A stretch of DNA of 64,000 bases from Winogradskyella flava (lineage in GTDB: Bacteria > Bacteroidota > Bacteroidia > Flavobacteriales > Flavobacteriaceae), in NCBI RefSeq assembly GCF_014243395.1, contig NZ_JACLCP010000001.1, forward strand, positions 248,001 to 312,000, written 5' to 3'. Under the pieces are notes generated by a model that was not told where the DNA came from, did no database searches, and saw only the letters and a program-made list of their open reading frames with translations. Numbering within the stretch: position 1 is the stretch's first letter; each line of letters begins with the position of its first letter. Below, piece after piece: positions 25,748 to 34,196 of this stretch. Both the position numbers and the translations under genes were made by a program.

Positions 25748-26633
25748 TAGAGGCTTTGCCATTTTCGCGTTGTTCATGGTACAATTGTTATACGGTCTTA
25801 ATTATACCATAGCAAAAGCAGTTATGAACGAGAACTATATAAAGCCTTTTGGTTTTGTATTATTAAGGGTAGCGGGAGCAACTCTTTTATTCTGGCTTGT
25901 AAGTCTCATAGTTCCTCAACAAAAGATTGAAAAGAGAGATTTCTTAAAACTCTTTGTAGCTGCTCTATTTGGTGTTGTCATAAATATGTTATTCTTCTTT
26001 AAAGGCTTAGAGTTTACTTCGCCTATTCATGCCTCTGCAATAATGACCATTACGCCAATAATTATTTTAATCCTCTCAGCCTATATCTTAAAAGAAAAGG
26101 TGACATCACTAAAAATTATCGGTGTTATTTTGGGTTTGATTGGCGCATTGGTTCTAACCATATATGGTAAATCTGCACGGGCTGGAGATAATGTGCCATT
26201 AGGTAACTTACTTATTTTTCTAAATGCCATATCTTATAGCATCTATGTGGTCTTGATTAAAAAATTAACTACAAAATATCATCCGTTTTCATTTATTAAA
26301 TGGCTCTTTTTGTTTGGGCTAATTATATTAGTTCCGTTTGGTTTTAATGATCTGAAAGAGGTACAATGGCAATCGTTTACACCTTACATTACCTTTTCTG
26401 TACTATTTGTAATTATTGGAGCAACCTTTGGTACATATCTTTTGAATCCATTGGCCCTAAACAAGTTAAAAGCCTCAACAGTTGGTATATTTATTTATCT
26501 TCAACCAGTCATAGCCGGACTTTTTGCCTTGGCCATGGGGGCAGATTTTATTGACGCGCTTAAAATTGGAGCGATGTTATTTATATTTTTAGGAGTGTAT
26601 CTCGTAATAAAAAAACCAAAAAAGGCCAACTAA
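25740..26633 (+). CDS. DMT-superfamily (EamA) exporter
   Basis: 297 residues from the ATG at 25740, which overlaps the previous stop by eight bases; an in-frame TTG at 25716 would add eight polar residues and is less likely. Ten membrane helices arranged as two EamA repeats, with PIIILILSAYILKEKVTSLKIIGVILGLIGALVLT in the first and a matching PVIAGLFALAMGADFIDALKIGAMLFIFLGVYLV in the second. Such proteins export metabolites such as amino acids; the substrate is not predictable. Middle gene of a three-gene run with the next start two bases on. Confidence 0.85.
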   Translation: MNSRGFAIFALFMVQLLYGLNYTIAKAVMNENYIKPFGFVLLRVAGATLLFWLVSLIVPQQKIEKRDFLKLFVAALFGVVINMLFFFKGLEFTSPIHASAIMTITPIIILILSAYILKEKVTSLKIIGVILGLIGALVLTIYGKSARAGDNVPLGNLLIFLNAISYSIYVVLIKKLTTKYHPFSFIKWLFLFGLIILVPFGFNDLKEVQWQSFTPYITFSVLFVIIGATFGTYLLNPLALNKLKASTVGIFIYLQPVIAGLFALAMGADFIDALKIGAMLFIFLGVYLVIKKPKKAN

Positions 26634-26634
26634 T

Positions 26635-27765
26635 TTGGATCTCAATTCTGAAGTATATAAAGCTGTAAATAAAATTCCGCAAAGGTATTGGGAAAGTCTT
26701 AATTGCACCTCAAACATCTACTATTCTCCAGAATTCTTAAGAGCTTTCGAATTGTCAAACACGGATATAGATTTCAATTACATCTTTATCTTAAAAAATG
26801 ACGAAGCTGTTGCTTTTGCTAATACTCAAATTGTTACTGTTGGTATCGAAACAATTACCAAAAACATAAAAATGTCTAGTAAGATTAGGCAAATTGTCAA
26901 TAGCATGTTTTGTAACAATAGTATAAAAGTATTGTTTTGCGGTAATGTGTTTTTAAGTGGAGAATATGGCACATTTCTAAAAGATGGCGAACCAAAAATT
27001 GAAACTTTTAAAGCCATTGCAAAAGCCGTGAAGAAACTATATAGATGTAAGCGACTGCATACTATATTTGTTAAGGATTTTGAAGACGAATCGCTCTACA
27101 TCACCGATCATTTAAAGTCATTTGACTATGCTTCAATGCATGTCGAACCAAATATGATTATCTCTCTTAAAGCCGAATGGCAATCATTTGAAGACTATAC
27201 TGAAGCATTAAAATCTAAGTATAGGGTAAAAGCCAACAGAGCAGATACTAAAAGTAATCATCTTGATGCAAAAATTTTTACCGAAGAAGATATTATTTGT
27301 CACAAGGATGGGCTTCAAGCCTTGTATCAAAATACTATTGACAATGCCGACTTTAACGCCCAAATTCTAAATCTAGACACTTATATTCATCTTAAAAATA
27401 CGTTTAAAGATAAATTTATAGTAAAAGGTTATTTTCTTGAAAGCAAGCTTGTTGGCTTCCTATCTGCTATGCAAAACGACACGCACCTTGATGCACATTT
27501 TATAGGTATAGACTATTCAAAAAATAAAGAATATGCAATCTATCCCAGAATTTTAAATGATTATGTCCGCTTAGGCATCAAAACGAAATCCACTCAGATA
27601 AATTTAGGCAGAACTGCTTCAGAAATTAAGAGCACCCTTGGCGCACAACCAAAAACTTTAACATGCTACTGCAAGCACAAGCATTATTTGCCAAACCAAA
27701 TTCTAAAGCCATTTATTAAAAATGTACAAATAAAATCATTTAAAGAGCATCGGCCTTTTAAATAG
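26635..27765 (+). CDS. GNAT/FemAB-like acyltransferase
   Basis: 376 residues starting at TTG two bases after the exporter stop. The C-terminal half (SFEDYTEALKSKYRVKANRADTK ... FIVKGYFLESKLVGFLSAMQNDTHLDAHFIGIDYSKNKEYAIYPRILNDYVRLGI ... INLGRTASEIKSTLGA) shows the peptidoglycan-synthesis-type GNAT fold often annotated as 'GNAT family' or FemAB-related. Acceptor and acyl donor are unknown. No membrane segment. It ends three bases from the convergent thioesterase gene. Confidence 0.65.
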   Translation: MDLNSEVYKAVNKIPQRYWESLNCTSNIYYSPEFLRAFELSNTDIDFNYIFILKNDEAVAFANTQIVTVGIETITKNIKMSSKIRQIVNSMFCNNSIKVLFCGNVFLSGEYGTFLKDGEPKIETFKAIAKAVKKLYRCKRLHTIFVKDFEDESLYITDHLKSFDYASMHVEPNMIISLKAEWQSFEDYTEALKSKYRVKANRADTKSNHLDAKIFTEEDIICHKDGLQALYQNTIDNADFNAQILNLDTYIHLKNTFKDKFIVKGYFLESKLVGFLSAMQNDTHLDAHFIGIDYSKNKEYAIYPRILNDYVRLGIKTKSTQINLGRTASEIKSTLGAQPKTLTCYCKHKHYLPNQILKPFIKNVQIKSFKEHRPFK

Positions 27766-27768
27766 AGT

Positions 27769-28248
27769 CTAGATTTCTAATGGCTTTGGTCGTACACCGT
27801 ATTTTCGAGTATCTTCTTTTGTTAGAACTTTAAAACTTTTAGATTTTGGGAATTTATTAGCTAGCTGCAATAAAGATTCGGGCAGGCTGGTCAACTTTCT
27901 GGTTTTTAAATCTATCCAGGCACCTTGCATTTCGCAATAGGCTAAGTTATCTCCTTTCTCGTTATAAAAATTATGTTCAAACTTAAAGAGCATTCCGTCT
28001 TCGCTAAGGCCAGAAACTTCGATCGTCACGGTAATTGGAGCTCCAATAAATGATTCCTTAAAATAATACATGTGTTCATAAAAGACCACAGGACCTACAT
28101 TATATTTTCTTATTTCTGGCATAGAAAATCCTCTATCGCTAAAAAACGACATTCTAGCGTGGCTCATAAAGTTAGTATAAGCCGAATTGGCCAAATGACC
28201 GTTAGCATCAACATCGCTCCAACGGATTTCAAATTGTTTCTTGTACAT
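27769..28248 (-). CDS. Acyl-CoA thioesterase (hot-dog fold)
   Basis: 159 residues from the ATG at 28248; an extension to 28290 adds a hydrophobic leader that homologues lack. The motif RWSDVDANGHLANSAYTNF (about 8-26) is the 4-hydroxybenzoyl-CoA thioesterase signature with its catalytic Asp, and the remaining beta strands fit a single hot-dog domain. It releases fatty or aromatic acids from CoA; the actual substrate is unknown. Divergent from the yicC-gmk-nadD operon. Confidence 0.85.
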   Translation of the reverse strand: MYKKQFEIRWSDVDANGHLANSAYTNFMSHARMSFFSDRGFSMPEIRKYNVGPVVFYEHMYYFKESFIGAPITVTIEVSGLSEDGMLFKFEHNFYNEKGDNLAYCEMQGAWIDLKTRKLTSLPESLLQLANKFPKSKSFKVLTKEDTRKYGVRPKPLEI

Positions 28249-28346
28249 AGTTATATTCAAAATGAGAAATGTAAAGTTATAAAAGTCCATGATGTCCTGT
28301 CCATGCTTTTGAAACTATTTAAACAAAGGGTAACCATTCCTTTTTG

Positions 28347-28354
28347 TACCTTTG
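28347..28354 (+). promoter_or_regulatory. -7 box TACCTTTG for yicC-gmk-nadD
   Basis: Perfect TAnnTTTG match 25 bases upstream of the yicC ATG at 28379, ruling out an upstream TTG start at 28352 inside the box. Confidence 0.55.
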
Positions 28355-28378
28355 CGCAACTTAAATCACGTCGTATTA

Positions 28379-29236
28379 ATGATACAGTCCATGACTGGTT
28401 ACGGGAAATCTGTACTTCAGCTCCCAACCAAAAAAATATCAATAGAACTAAAATCTCTGAATAGTAAGAACTTAGATGTCAACGCTCGTATGCCATCGAT
28501 GTATCGCGCTAAAGAACTCGATATAAGAAAACTGCTAGCAAAACATTTGGTGAGAGGGAAAATAGACTTTTCGCTCTATGTTGAAATCACTGGTGAAGAC
28601 ACAAGTTCTAAAATCAATAAAACGGTTGTTAATGAGTATATTAAACAACTTAAGGACGTTGTCGATGGTGATACTACGGAGCTCTTAAAAATGGCCATTC
28701 GGTTACCTGATGCTGTTGCTACAGAACGTGATGATATAGATGAAGAAGAATGGGTATTAATCTATAATGGCATTAATGAAGCCGTCTCTAAAATTTTAAC
28801 CTACCGAAAAGATGAAGGCGCTATCTTAAAGCAAGACTTCTTAGATAGAATTACTGTACTAAAGCGTTTGTTAGAGGACGTGATAGCAATGGACCCAGAT
28901 CGTATTGATGGTGTAAGAGCACGATTGGAAAAAGGTATAGCAGATATCAAGGAAAAAGTAGATGAGAATCGTTTTGAACAAGAATTGGTCTATTATATCG
29001 AGAAATTTGATATTACCGAAGAGAAAGTAAGACTAGACAATCATTTAGATTATTTTACTAAAGCCTTAAATTCGGAAGACTCCAATGGTAAAAAGCTTGG
29101 TTTTATTTCTCAAGAAATAGGAAGGGAAATCAACACCATAGGTTCAAAATCTAATTATGCACCTATGCAAAAGTTGGTCGTACAGATGAAAGATGAACTT
29201 GAAAAAATTAAGGAACAGTTATTGAATGTGCTTTAG
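28379..29236 (+). CDS. yicC: YicC-family endoribonuclease
   Basis: 285 residues beginning MIQSMTGYGKS, the hallmark YicC start. The body LNSKNLDVNARMP (RNA-binding N-terminal domain) and the C-terminal DUF1732 segment (DITEEKVRLDNHLDYFTKAL, GKKLGFISQEIGREINTIGSKS) are complete. E. coli YicC cleaves RNA and affects RyhB decay. Its placement before gmk is conserved across many phyla, and here the gap to gmk is 16 bases. Confidence 0.93.
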   Translation: MIQSMTGYGKSVLQLPTKKISIELKSLNSKNLDVNARMPSMYRAKELDIRKLLAKHLVRGKIDFSLYVEITGEDTSSKINKTVVNEYIKQLKDVVDGDTTELLKMAIRLPDAVATERDDIDEEEWVLIYNGINEAVSKILTYRKDEGAILKQDFLDRITVLKRLLEDVIAMDPDRIDGVRARLEKGIADIKEKVDENRFEQELVYYIEKFDITEEKVRLDNHLDYFTKALNSEDSNGKKLGFISQEIGREINTIGSKSNYAPMQKLVVQMKDELEKIKEQLLNVL

Positions 29237-29252
29237 TTAAAAATTAGAGGCT

Positions 29253-29843
29253 GTGTCAGAAACAGAAATAAAACAACCAGGGAAGCTTATTGTATTTTCT
29301 GCACCTTCAGGTTCAGGAAAAACAACTATAGTGCGTCATTTACTAAAACAAGAAGAGCTCAATTTAGAATTTTCCATTTCCGCAACATCTCGTGACAAAC
29401 GTGGTAATGAAGTTGACGGTAAGGATTATTATTATCTGTCGTTAAAAGCGTTTAAAAACAAAATAAAGAACGATGAATTCCTAGAATGGGAAGAAGTATA
29501 TAGAGATAATTTCTACGGTACTTTAAAAACCGAAATAGAACGTATTTGGGCAAAAGGAAAGCACGTTATTTTCGATATAGATGTTTCAGGCGGATTGCGT
29601 ATAAAGCGTAAATTCCCTGAGCAAACCTTGGCTATTTTTGTAAAACCTCCAGACTTGAATGAATTGGTAAGGCGTCTGAAAGATCGTGGCGAGGAAAGCG
29701 AAGAAAAAATTAGTATGCGGGTTGCTAAGGCACCAGCTGAATTGGCGACTGCACCTTTATTTGATGAAATTGTTGTTAATTCTAATTTAGAAGAAGCTCT
29801 TGAGAATGCATATAGGTTAGTTTCGGATTTTATAAACGACTAG
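29253..29843 (+). CDS. gmk: Guanylate kinase
   Basis: 196 residues from a GTG start. P-loop APSGSGKTT at about 17-25, the GMP-binding SATSRDKRGNEVDGKDYYYL, and FDIDVSGGLRIKRKFP all match guanylate kinase. It phosphorylates GMP to GDP with ATP. Second gene of the yicC-gmk-nadD operon; nadD starts two bases after its stop. Confidence 0.96.
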   Translation: MSETEIKQPGKLIVFSAPSGSGKTTIVRHLLKQEELNLEFSISATSRDKRGNEVDGKDYYYLSLKAFKNKIKNDEFLEWEEVYRDNFYGTLKTEIERIWAKGKHVIFDIDVSGGLRIKRKFPEQTLAIFVKPPDLNELVRRLKDRGEESEEKISMRVAKAPAELATAPLFDEIVVNSNLEEALENAYRLVSDFIND

Positions 29844-29845
29844 TT

Positions 29846-30424
29846 ATGAAAATCGGATTGTATTTTGGCACTTTTAACCCAATACATATTGGCCATTTAA
29901 CCATTGCTAATCATCTGGCAGAACATAGTGATTTAGACCAAGTTTGGTTTGTAGTTACGCCTCAAAGTCCATTTAAAAAGAAAAGCACACTGCTGGATGA
30001 TCATCAACGTTTGGAAATGGTCTATCGCGCTACAAAAGACTATACAAAATTAAGACCTAGTGATATAGAATTTGGTTTAAAACAACCGAACTACACTATC
30101 GATACCTTAACTTATCTTGAAGAGAAATTTCCTGAATATGAGTTTTCATTAATCATGGGAGAAGATAATTTAAAGAGTTTCCACAAGTGGAAAAACTATG
30201 AGTTGATTTTAAACAATCACAACATTTACGTATATCCTAGATTGTCTAAAGGGAAGATTGAAACACAATTTAATGACCATCCTAAAATACATCATGTCGA
30301 TGCACCAATAATGGAATTGTCTTCTACATTCATTAGAAAATCTATTAAAGCGGGAAAAAATATTCGACCTATGCTACCTGAGCATGTTTGGGAATATGTC
30401 GATGAAATGAATTTTTATAAATAG
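29846..30424 (+). CDS. nadD: Nicotinate-nucleotide adenylyltransferase
   Basis: 192 residues. GTFNPIHIGHL (about 8-18) is the nucleotidyltransferase motif (HxGH) and SSTFIRKSIKAGK near residue 160 is the second (ISSTxIR). FSLIMGEDNLKSFHKWK binds the substrate ring. It adenylates nicotinate mononucleotide in NAD synthesis. Third gene of the operon, followed by a hairpin. Confidence 0.95.
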   Translation: MKIGLYFGTFNPIHIGHLTIANHLAEHSDLDQVWFVVTPQSPFKKKSTLLDDHQRLEMVYRATKDYTKLRPSDIEFGLKQPNYTIDTLTYLEEKFPEYEFSLIMGEDNLKSFHKWKNYELILNNHNIYVYPRLSKGKIETQFNDHPKIHHVDAPIMELSSTFIRKSIKAGKNIRPMLPEHVWEYVDEMNFYK

Positions 30425-30430
30425 TATAGT

Positions 30431-30450
30431 GTCATTCTGGACAGAATGAC
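30431..30450. terminator. Hairpin between nadD and yraN
   Basis: GTCATTCTG-GA-CAGAATGAC is a perfect 9-bp stem with a 2-base loop, five bases after nadD. The plus strand has no T-run, but read on the minus strand the flanking AAAAATTATT sits on the wrong side for yraN, so termination is likely for either strand but not certain. Confidence 0.5.
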
Positions 30451-30458
30451 AAAAATTA

Positions 30459-30818
30459 TTAAAAATGATAAAACGCATTTTCTAAATGCTCTATGTCAAA
30501 GCCTGTCTTTTCTTTTACTATCGCAATAACATCAAAGCGAACCTCTACATCTAACTCCCTTTCAGTCACGTATTCGTCTACGGCCTTTACAAGGTTTTTA
30601 ATTTGCTTTGGCTTCACAAAATCTTGCGGATTACCAAAATCTGTTTTAGAGCGCGTTTTTACCTCAACAATCGCTAGAATATCATTTTTTTGAGCAATAA
30701 TATCTACTTCAGCTTTATCGAAACGGTAGTTACGCTGTAGAATTCCATAACCATTTTTAATTAAAAACTCTACAGCTAATTGTTCCCCTTTTTTGCCTAA
30801 TTCGTTGTGTTGCGCCAT
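30459..30818 (-). CDS. YraN family (UPF0102) nuclease-fold protein
   Basis: 119 residues. The opening LGKKGEQLAVEFLIKNGYGILQRNYR and the nuclease core AEVDIIAQKNDILAIVEVKTR (Asp and ExK of the PD-(D/E)XK fold) define UPF0102. Members resemble Holliday-junction resolvases, and the cellular role is uncertain. Convergent with the nadD operon across the hairpin. Confidence 0.92.
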   Translation of the reverse strand: MAQHNELGKKGEQLAVEFLIKNGYGILQRNYRFDKAEVDIIAQKNDILAIVEVKTRSKTDFGNPQDFVKPKQIKNLVKAVDEYVTERELDVEVRFDVIAIVKEKTGFDIEHLENAFYHF

Positions 30819-30922
30819 AATTTAATGATATATAAAATTACGTTAAAACTCTTCAACAAAGGGTCTTTTTGTACCCAAACTGTCCTTTTAAGCTCATCAA
30901 TACCTTATTTTTGAAAATAAAA

Positions 30923-32071
30923 ATGAGCTTTTCTTTATTCGATATACTTCTTATTGTTATAGTAAGTCAAGGCCTATTCTTAGCTATTGTTTTACAACTA
31001 ATACCTAAAAGAAATAAAACTGCCAATAATGTACTTTCTGTTATTTTATTAATTGCGTCTGTAATTTGTGCAGGTCGGGTTTTAGCATATAAATATAACT
31101 CATTTCTTATTTTAAGAATTGGCACACTCATAGATGGCACCATTTATTTATTTGGACCTCTACTCTACCTTTATTTTAGACGTTTACTATTTAGAGATAA
31201 GGAAGCTTATAAATTATCCTTCAAACACTATATACTTATTTGTCTTTTTGGGATTTATGCGGTATGGACCTTTACTCTAAGCCAAGATGAGATTAAAACA
31301 AATCTTAACAACGGAGACTTACGAAAACTATTTCTTTTAATTGAATTAACAGGGCTTTGTTCAATGCTATTTTACACCTACAAACTAACACAACTAACAA
31401 GCACTTACAAAAAATACGAACAATCTCAAATTGCTTATAATCAAAATATTACCAACTATATTAAGCGCATAATAATTGCTATTAGCATTTTTATTAGTAT
31501 TTGGGTGTTTAGTTTTGTATCTGGATATATTTTTAGGTACTATCACCCATTATTTAACTATAACATGATGTGGCTATCTATTTCAATTTTCATGTATTTT
31601 ATTGGTTTTTATAGCCTAACACAACCAGAAATTTTTAGATTACCAATTAAATTAACCGTTAGAAAAGCAGCAAGAGATCGAATGTCTGAAAGAGATATTG
31701 AGGACTTAAAATCTAAGTTGATCGTTGCAATGAACAAAGAGAACTTATATTTAAAACCAAATTTAAGTTTATCAATGTTGGCAACATATGCAAATACATC
31801 CTCTAATAATCTTTCATGGTACTTAAACAAAATTGAAAATAAAACGTTTTATCGCTTTATAAATGAACACAGAATAAACGCCTTTATTAAAAAAGTACAG
31901 AATAACGAACATCAAGAAAAAACTTTACTTGCTTTAGCTTTCGAGGTTGGTTTTAATACAAAATCTACCTTTAATAAATCTTTTAGAACTATTGTAAATG
32001 ACACACCAGTAAATTATATAAAAAATACTATTTCTAAAAATAAGTCTGATAGTATACAATTAGTCGATTAA
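30923..32071 (+). CDS. Membrane-anchored AraC-type regulator (1)
   Basis: 382 residues from the ATG at 30923. Seven hydrophobic segments fill residues 1-245, followed by a short linker and a C-terminal AraC DNA-binding domain (LSMLATYANTSSNNLSWYLNKIE and LLALAFEVGFNTKSTFNKSFRTIV, the two HTHs). It lacks a sensory soluble domain, so its signal is probably a membrane or lipid state. A TATTTTTG box (30906-30913) lies just 10 bases before the ATG. It is closely related in layout to the regulator at 40448 and precedes a T9SS NHL protein. Confidence 0.85.
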   Translation: MSFSLFDILLIVIVSQGLFLAIVLQLIPKRNKTANNVLSVILLIASVICAGRVLAYKYNSFLILRIGTLIDGTIYLFGPLLYLYFRRLLFRDKEAYKLSFKHYILICLFGIYAVWTFTLSQDEIKTNLNNGDLRKLFLLIELTGLCSMLFYTYKLTQLTSTYKKYEQSQIAYNQNITNYIKRIIIAISIFISIWVFSFVSGYIFRYYHPLFNYNMMWLSISIFMYFIGFYSLTQPEIFRLPIKLTVRKAARDRMSERDIEDLKSKLIVAMNKENLYLKPNLSLSMLATYANTSSNNLSWYLNKIENKTFYRFINEHRINAFIKKVQNNEHQEKTLLALAFEVGFNTKSTFNKSFRTIVNDTPVNYIKNTISKNKSDSIQLVD

Positions 32072-32116
32072 CCCTTTTATACCATATAGTTTTACTTAAA
32101 TCTTAAATAAAAAACT

Positions 32117-33286
32117 ATGTGTAAAAAAGTTTTACTTTTATCTCTTATTCTATGCTCTTATAGCATCGTTTCACAAACCGTATCTACAGTTACTGAAGGC
32201 AATTTTCATGATGGCCTCGCTGTAGACTCCCAAGGCAACGTTTATGGATCAGATTTTCCTCCTGTTGCTCCTTTTCCTAATCCTATAAAAAATGTTTACA
32301 AATATGATACTAGTGGAAATGTAACTGTTTTCGCAACTGGATTTGTAAGTCCAAATGGTATTGGCATTAATAGTCAAGATGAAGTATATGTATGTGATCA
32401 TTTTGCAAATAATATTAAGAAGTTTTCGAGTGACGGCACTTTACTAATGACTACAACCATAGGGCAATTTACTACTCCAGCTGGCATTAAACCCATACCA
32501 AATACCTTAGATATGTTAGTTGTTGAATACAATAATAATACTGGTAGAAAAATAAAACAGTTGTCAGCAGATGGTACTGTAACCACTCTTTTTTCAGGAG
32601 CGCCTCTTAACGGACCCGCAGGTATTGCATTTATTGGAGACACTCCCTATATCGCTAATTTTAACGATCGTAAAATATTTAGATTTCAAAATAGTATTTT
32701 AACTGAAGTTGCCCAACTTCCAAGCAGTAACAATCCTCAAACTGATTTCTTAGGATTTTTAACTTCTGCAAATGGACTCCTTTATGCTACTCATTTTGGC
32801 TTAAATTCAATATATACCATTAACCCAATGACAGGTGAAGTCAATTTGTTCGCAGGGTCTAGTCAAGGTGGGCAAGATGGTGAAATTTCAATAGCAACAT
32901 TCAATGGCCCTAATGGCATCATTGTAGATGAATCGACAGGTAAAATCTATGTGTCAGATGCTGGTAGTTCTGGTCCTGTTAAAAATCTTAGAATCATAGA
33001 AAACGCTTTTTTATCTGTAGAAGATTTTACGGCAGACTCATTTAAACTTCAGGCATTTCCTAATCCTGTAAAAGACAATCTAAAAATAGAAATGAAGTTA
33101 AACATTCTCGATCCATTAGAAATTCAAATAATAGATATTAAAGGAAAGATTATATATCAAAAAAGCTTTACGATAGATGATTCTGAATTATCCTTAAATA
33201 TATCAACATCAACTTGGCATGAAGGCACATACATATTGCATTGCGTTCAAAATGATAAAAAAGTAACAAAAAAGATTATTATCTAA
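32117..33286 (+). CDS. Secreted NHL-repeat propeller with T9SS sorting tail
   Basis: 389 residues. Signal peptide 1-19 (SIVS-Q), then NHL/SMP-30-like repeats (GLAVDSQGNVYGSDF, GIGINSQDEVYVCDHFANNIKKFSSDG, GIAFIGDTPYIANFNDRKIFRF, GIIVDESTGKIYVSDAG) forming one propeller. The last 80 residues begin FPNPVKDNLKIEM and end TYILHCVQNDKKVTKKIII, a type A T9SS sorting domain, so the product is exported across the outer membrane. Starts 45 bases after the AraC gene and may be its target. Enzymatic role not evident. Confidence 0.8.
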   Translation: MCKKVLLLSLILCSYSIVSQTVSTVTEGNFHDGLAVDSQGNVYGSDFPPVAPFPNPIKNVYKYDTSGNVTVFATGFVSPNGIGINSQDEVYVCDHFANNIKKFSSDGTLLMTTTIGQFTTPAGIKPIPNTLDMLVVEYNNNTGRKIKQLSADGTVTTLFSGAPLNGPAGIAFIGDTPYIANFNDRKIFRFQNSILTEVAQLPSSNNPQTDFLGFLTSANGLLYATHFGLNSIYTINPMTGEVNLFAGSSQGGQDGEISIATFNGPNGIIVDESTGKIYVSDAGSSGPVKNLRIIENAFLSVEDFTADSFKLQAFPNPVKDNLKIEMKLNILDPLEIQIIDIKGKIIYQKSFTIDDSELSLNISTSTWHEGTYILHCVQNDKKVTKKIII

Positions 33287-33308
33287 ATTTAAATGGTTGA
33301 AATGGTTG

Positions 33309-33346
33309 AGCCTCATTTGGTTTTAAAACTATCTGAGGCTTTTTTA
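33309..33346 (+). terminator. Rho-independent terminator after the NHL gene
   Basis: AGCCTCA and TGAGGCT form a 7-bp stem with an 18-base loop followed by seven T. Confidence 0.75.
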
Positions 33347-33363
33347 TTATGCTTCCTTTTTAG

Positions 33364-33394
33364 TATAAGAAGTTTTAAAAACTTCTTATATTTA
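33364..33394. promoter_or_regulatory. 27-bp near-perfect palindrome overlapping a -7 box
   Basis: Arms TATAAGAAGTTTT and AAAACTTCTTATA (33364-33376 and 33378-33390) are exact reverse complements around one central A. The box TATATTTA (33387-33394) overlaps the right arm and lies 21 bases before the ATG at 33415. Such symmetry over a promoter suggests a dimeric repressor site; in RNA it could also fold into a long hairpin. Confidence 0.6.
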
Positions 33395-33414
33395 GAAGTA
33401 TAATCTTAAATAAA

Positions 33415-34065
33415 ATGGCAAAGGTTAATTGGAAAAATCATATCAGAGAATTTGTAGTCGTTGTCTTTGGTATATTATTAGCGTTTCAGCTAGACCGTTG
33501 TGCATCAGATAACAACAAGCAAAAGCTAGTTGATGAACATGTAAACTATATAAAGGAAGAAACAAGGCTCAATGTCTTAAATCTTAAATATAGTATTCAA
33601 TTATCAGAATCTAACTTTGCAAAAATAGACTCTATCATAAATTTAATTTCAAAAAAGGGTGATGTTTCAACCATAAATAAACTCTCTTTTGAAATATTTA
33701 ATGTGGGTTATTTATACATAAGGAGAAATGCATACAATTCTTTGGTTAATTCTGGCGATATCCGTTTTATAAAGTCATTCGAGGAAAAGAAAAACATCAT
33801 TAACATGTATGAATATTATACTTGGACAGAATCCCTAGACCAAGGTTGCAGAGCGGCATACTTTGATGATTTTTTTCCCTATGTAAAGGAGAATTTTGAT
33901 TTAGTTACCAGTATGGTCCAAGACCCTGAAATTTATTATTCAAAGACATTTTCAAATGCCTTATCTACTTATCGCTTTGCACTAGATTTAAAAATCAAGA
34001 AATTTAAGGACTGCGAAAAAGAGATAAATGATTTTCTTAAAGTAATAAATCAAAATCAAAAATAG
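33415..34065 (+). CDS. Membrane-anchored protein, DUF6090-like
   Basis: 216 residues. A short cytoplasmic start (MAKVNWKNHIRE) leads to one membrane helix (FVVVVFGILLAFQLDR, about 13-28), then a helical periplasmic domain. The order 'REFVVVVFGILLAFQ(V/L)' resembles DUF6090-type flavobacterial proteins of unknown role. The frame of the next AraC gene is open inside and beyond its end, so the two are probably co-transcribed. Confidence 0.6.
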   Translation: MAKVNWKNHIREFVVVVFGILLAFQLDRCASDNNKQKLVDEHVNYIKEETRLNVLNLKYSIQLSESNFAKIDSIINLISKKGDVSTINKLSFEIFNVGYLYIRRNAYNSLVNSGDIRFIKSFEEKKNIINMYEYYTWTESLDQGCRAAYFDDFFPYVKENFDLVTSMVQDPEIYYSKTFSNALSTYRFALDLKIKKFKDCEKEINDFLKVINQNQK

Positions 34066-34196
34066 TATTACATTTAAATCGTAAAAAAACACCTGGACTC
34101 ATCAATTCAATATTTGACTTTCCATTTAGCTTTGGTCAAAAAAGTTCTTTATTATTAATATTCTTTTTTCATGGAATAGTCTTTTCGTACTTACTA

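Noticed and set aside
28072..28464. A 130-residue plus-strand frame opposite the thioesterase gene
   Set aside because: It is antisense to a clear hot-dog thioesterase and overlaps the yicC start.
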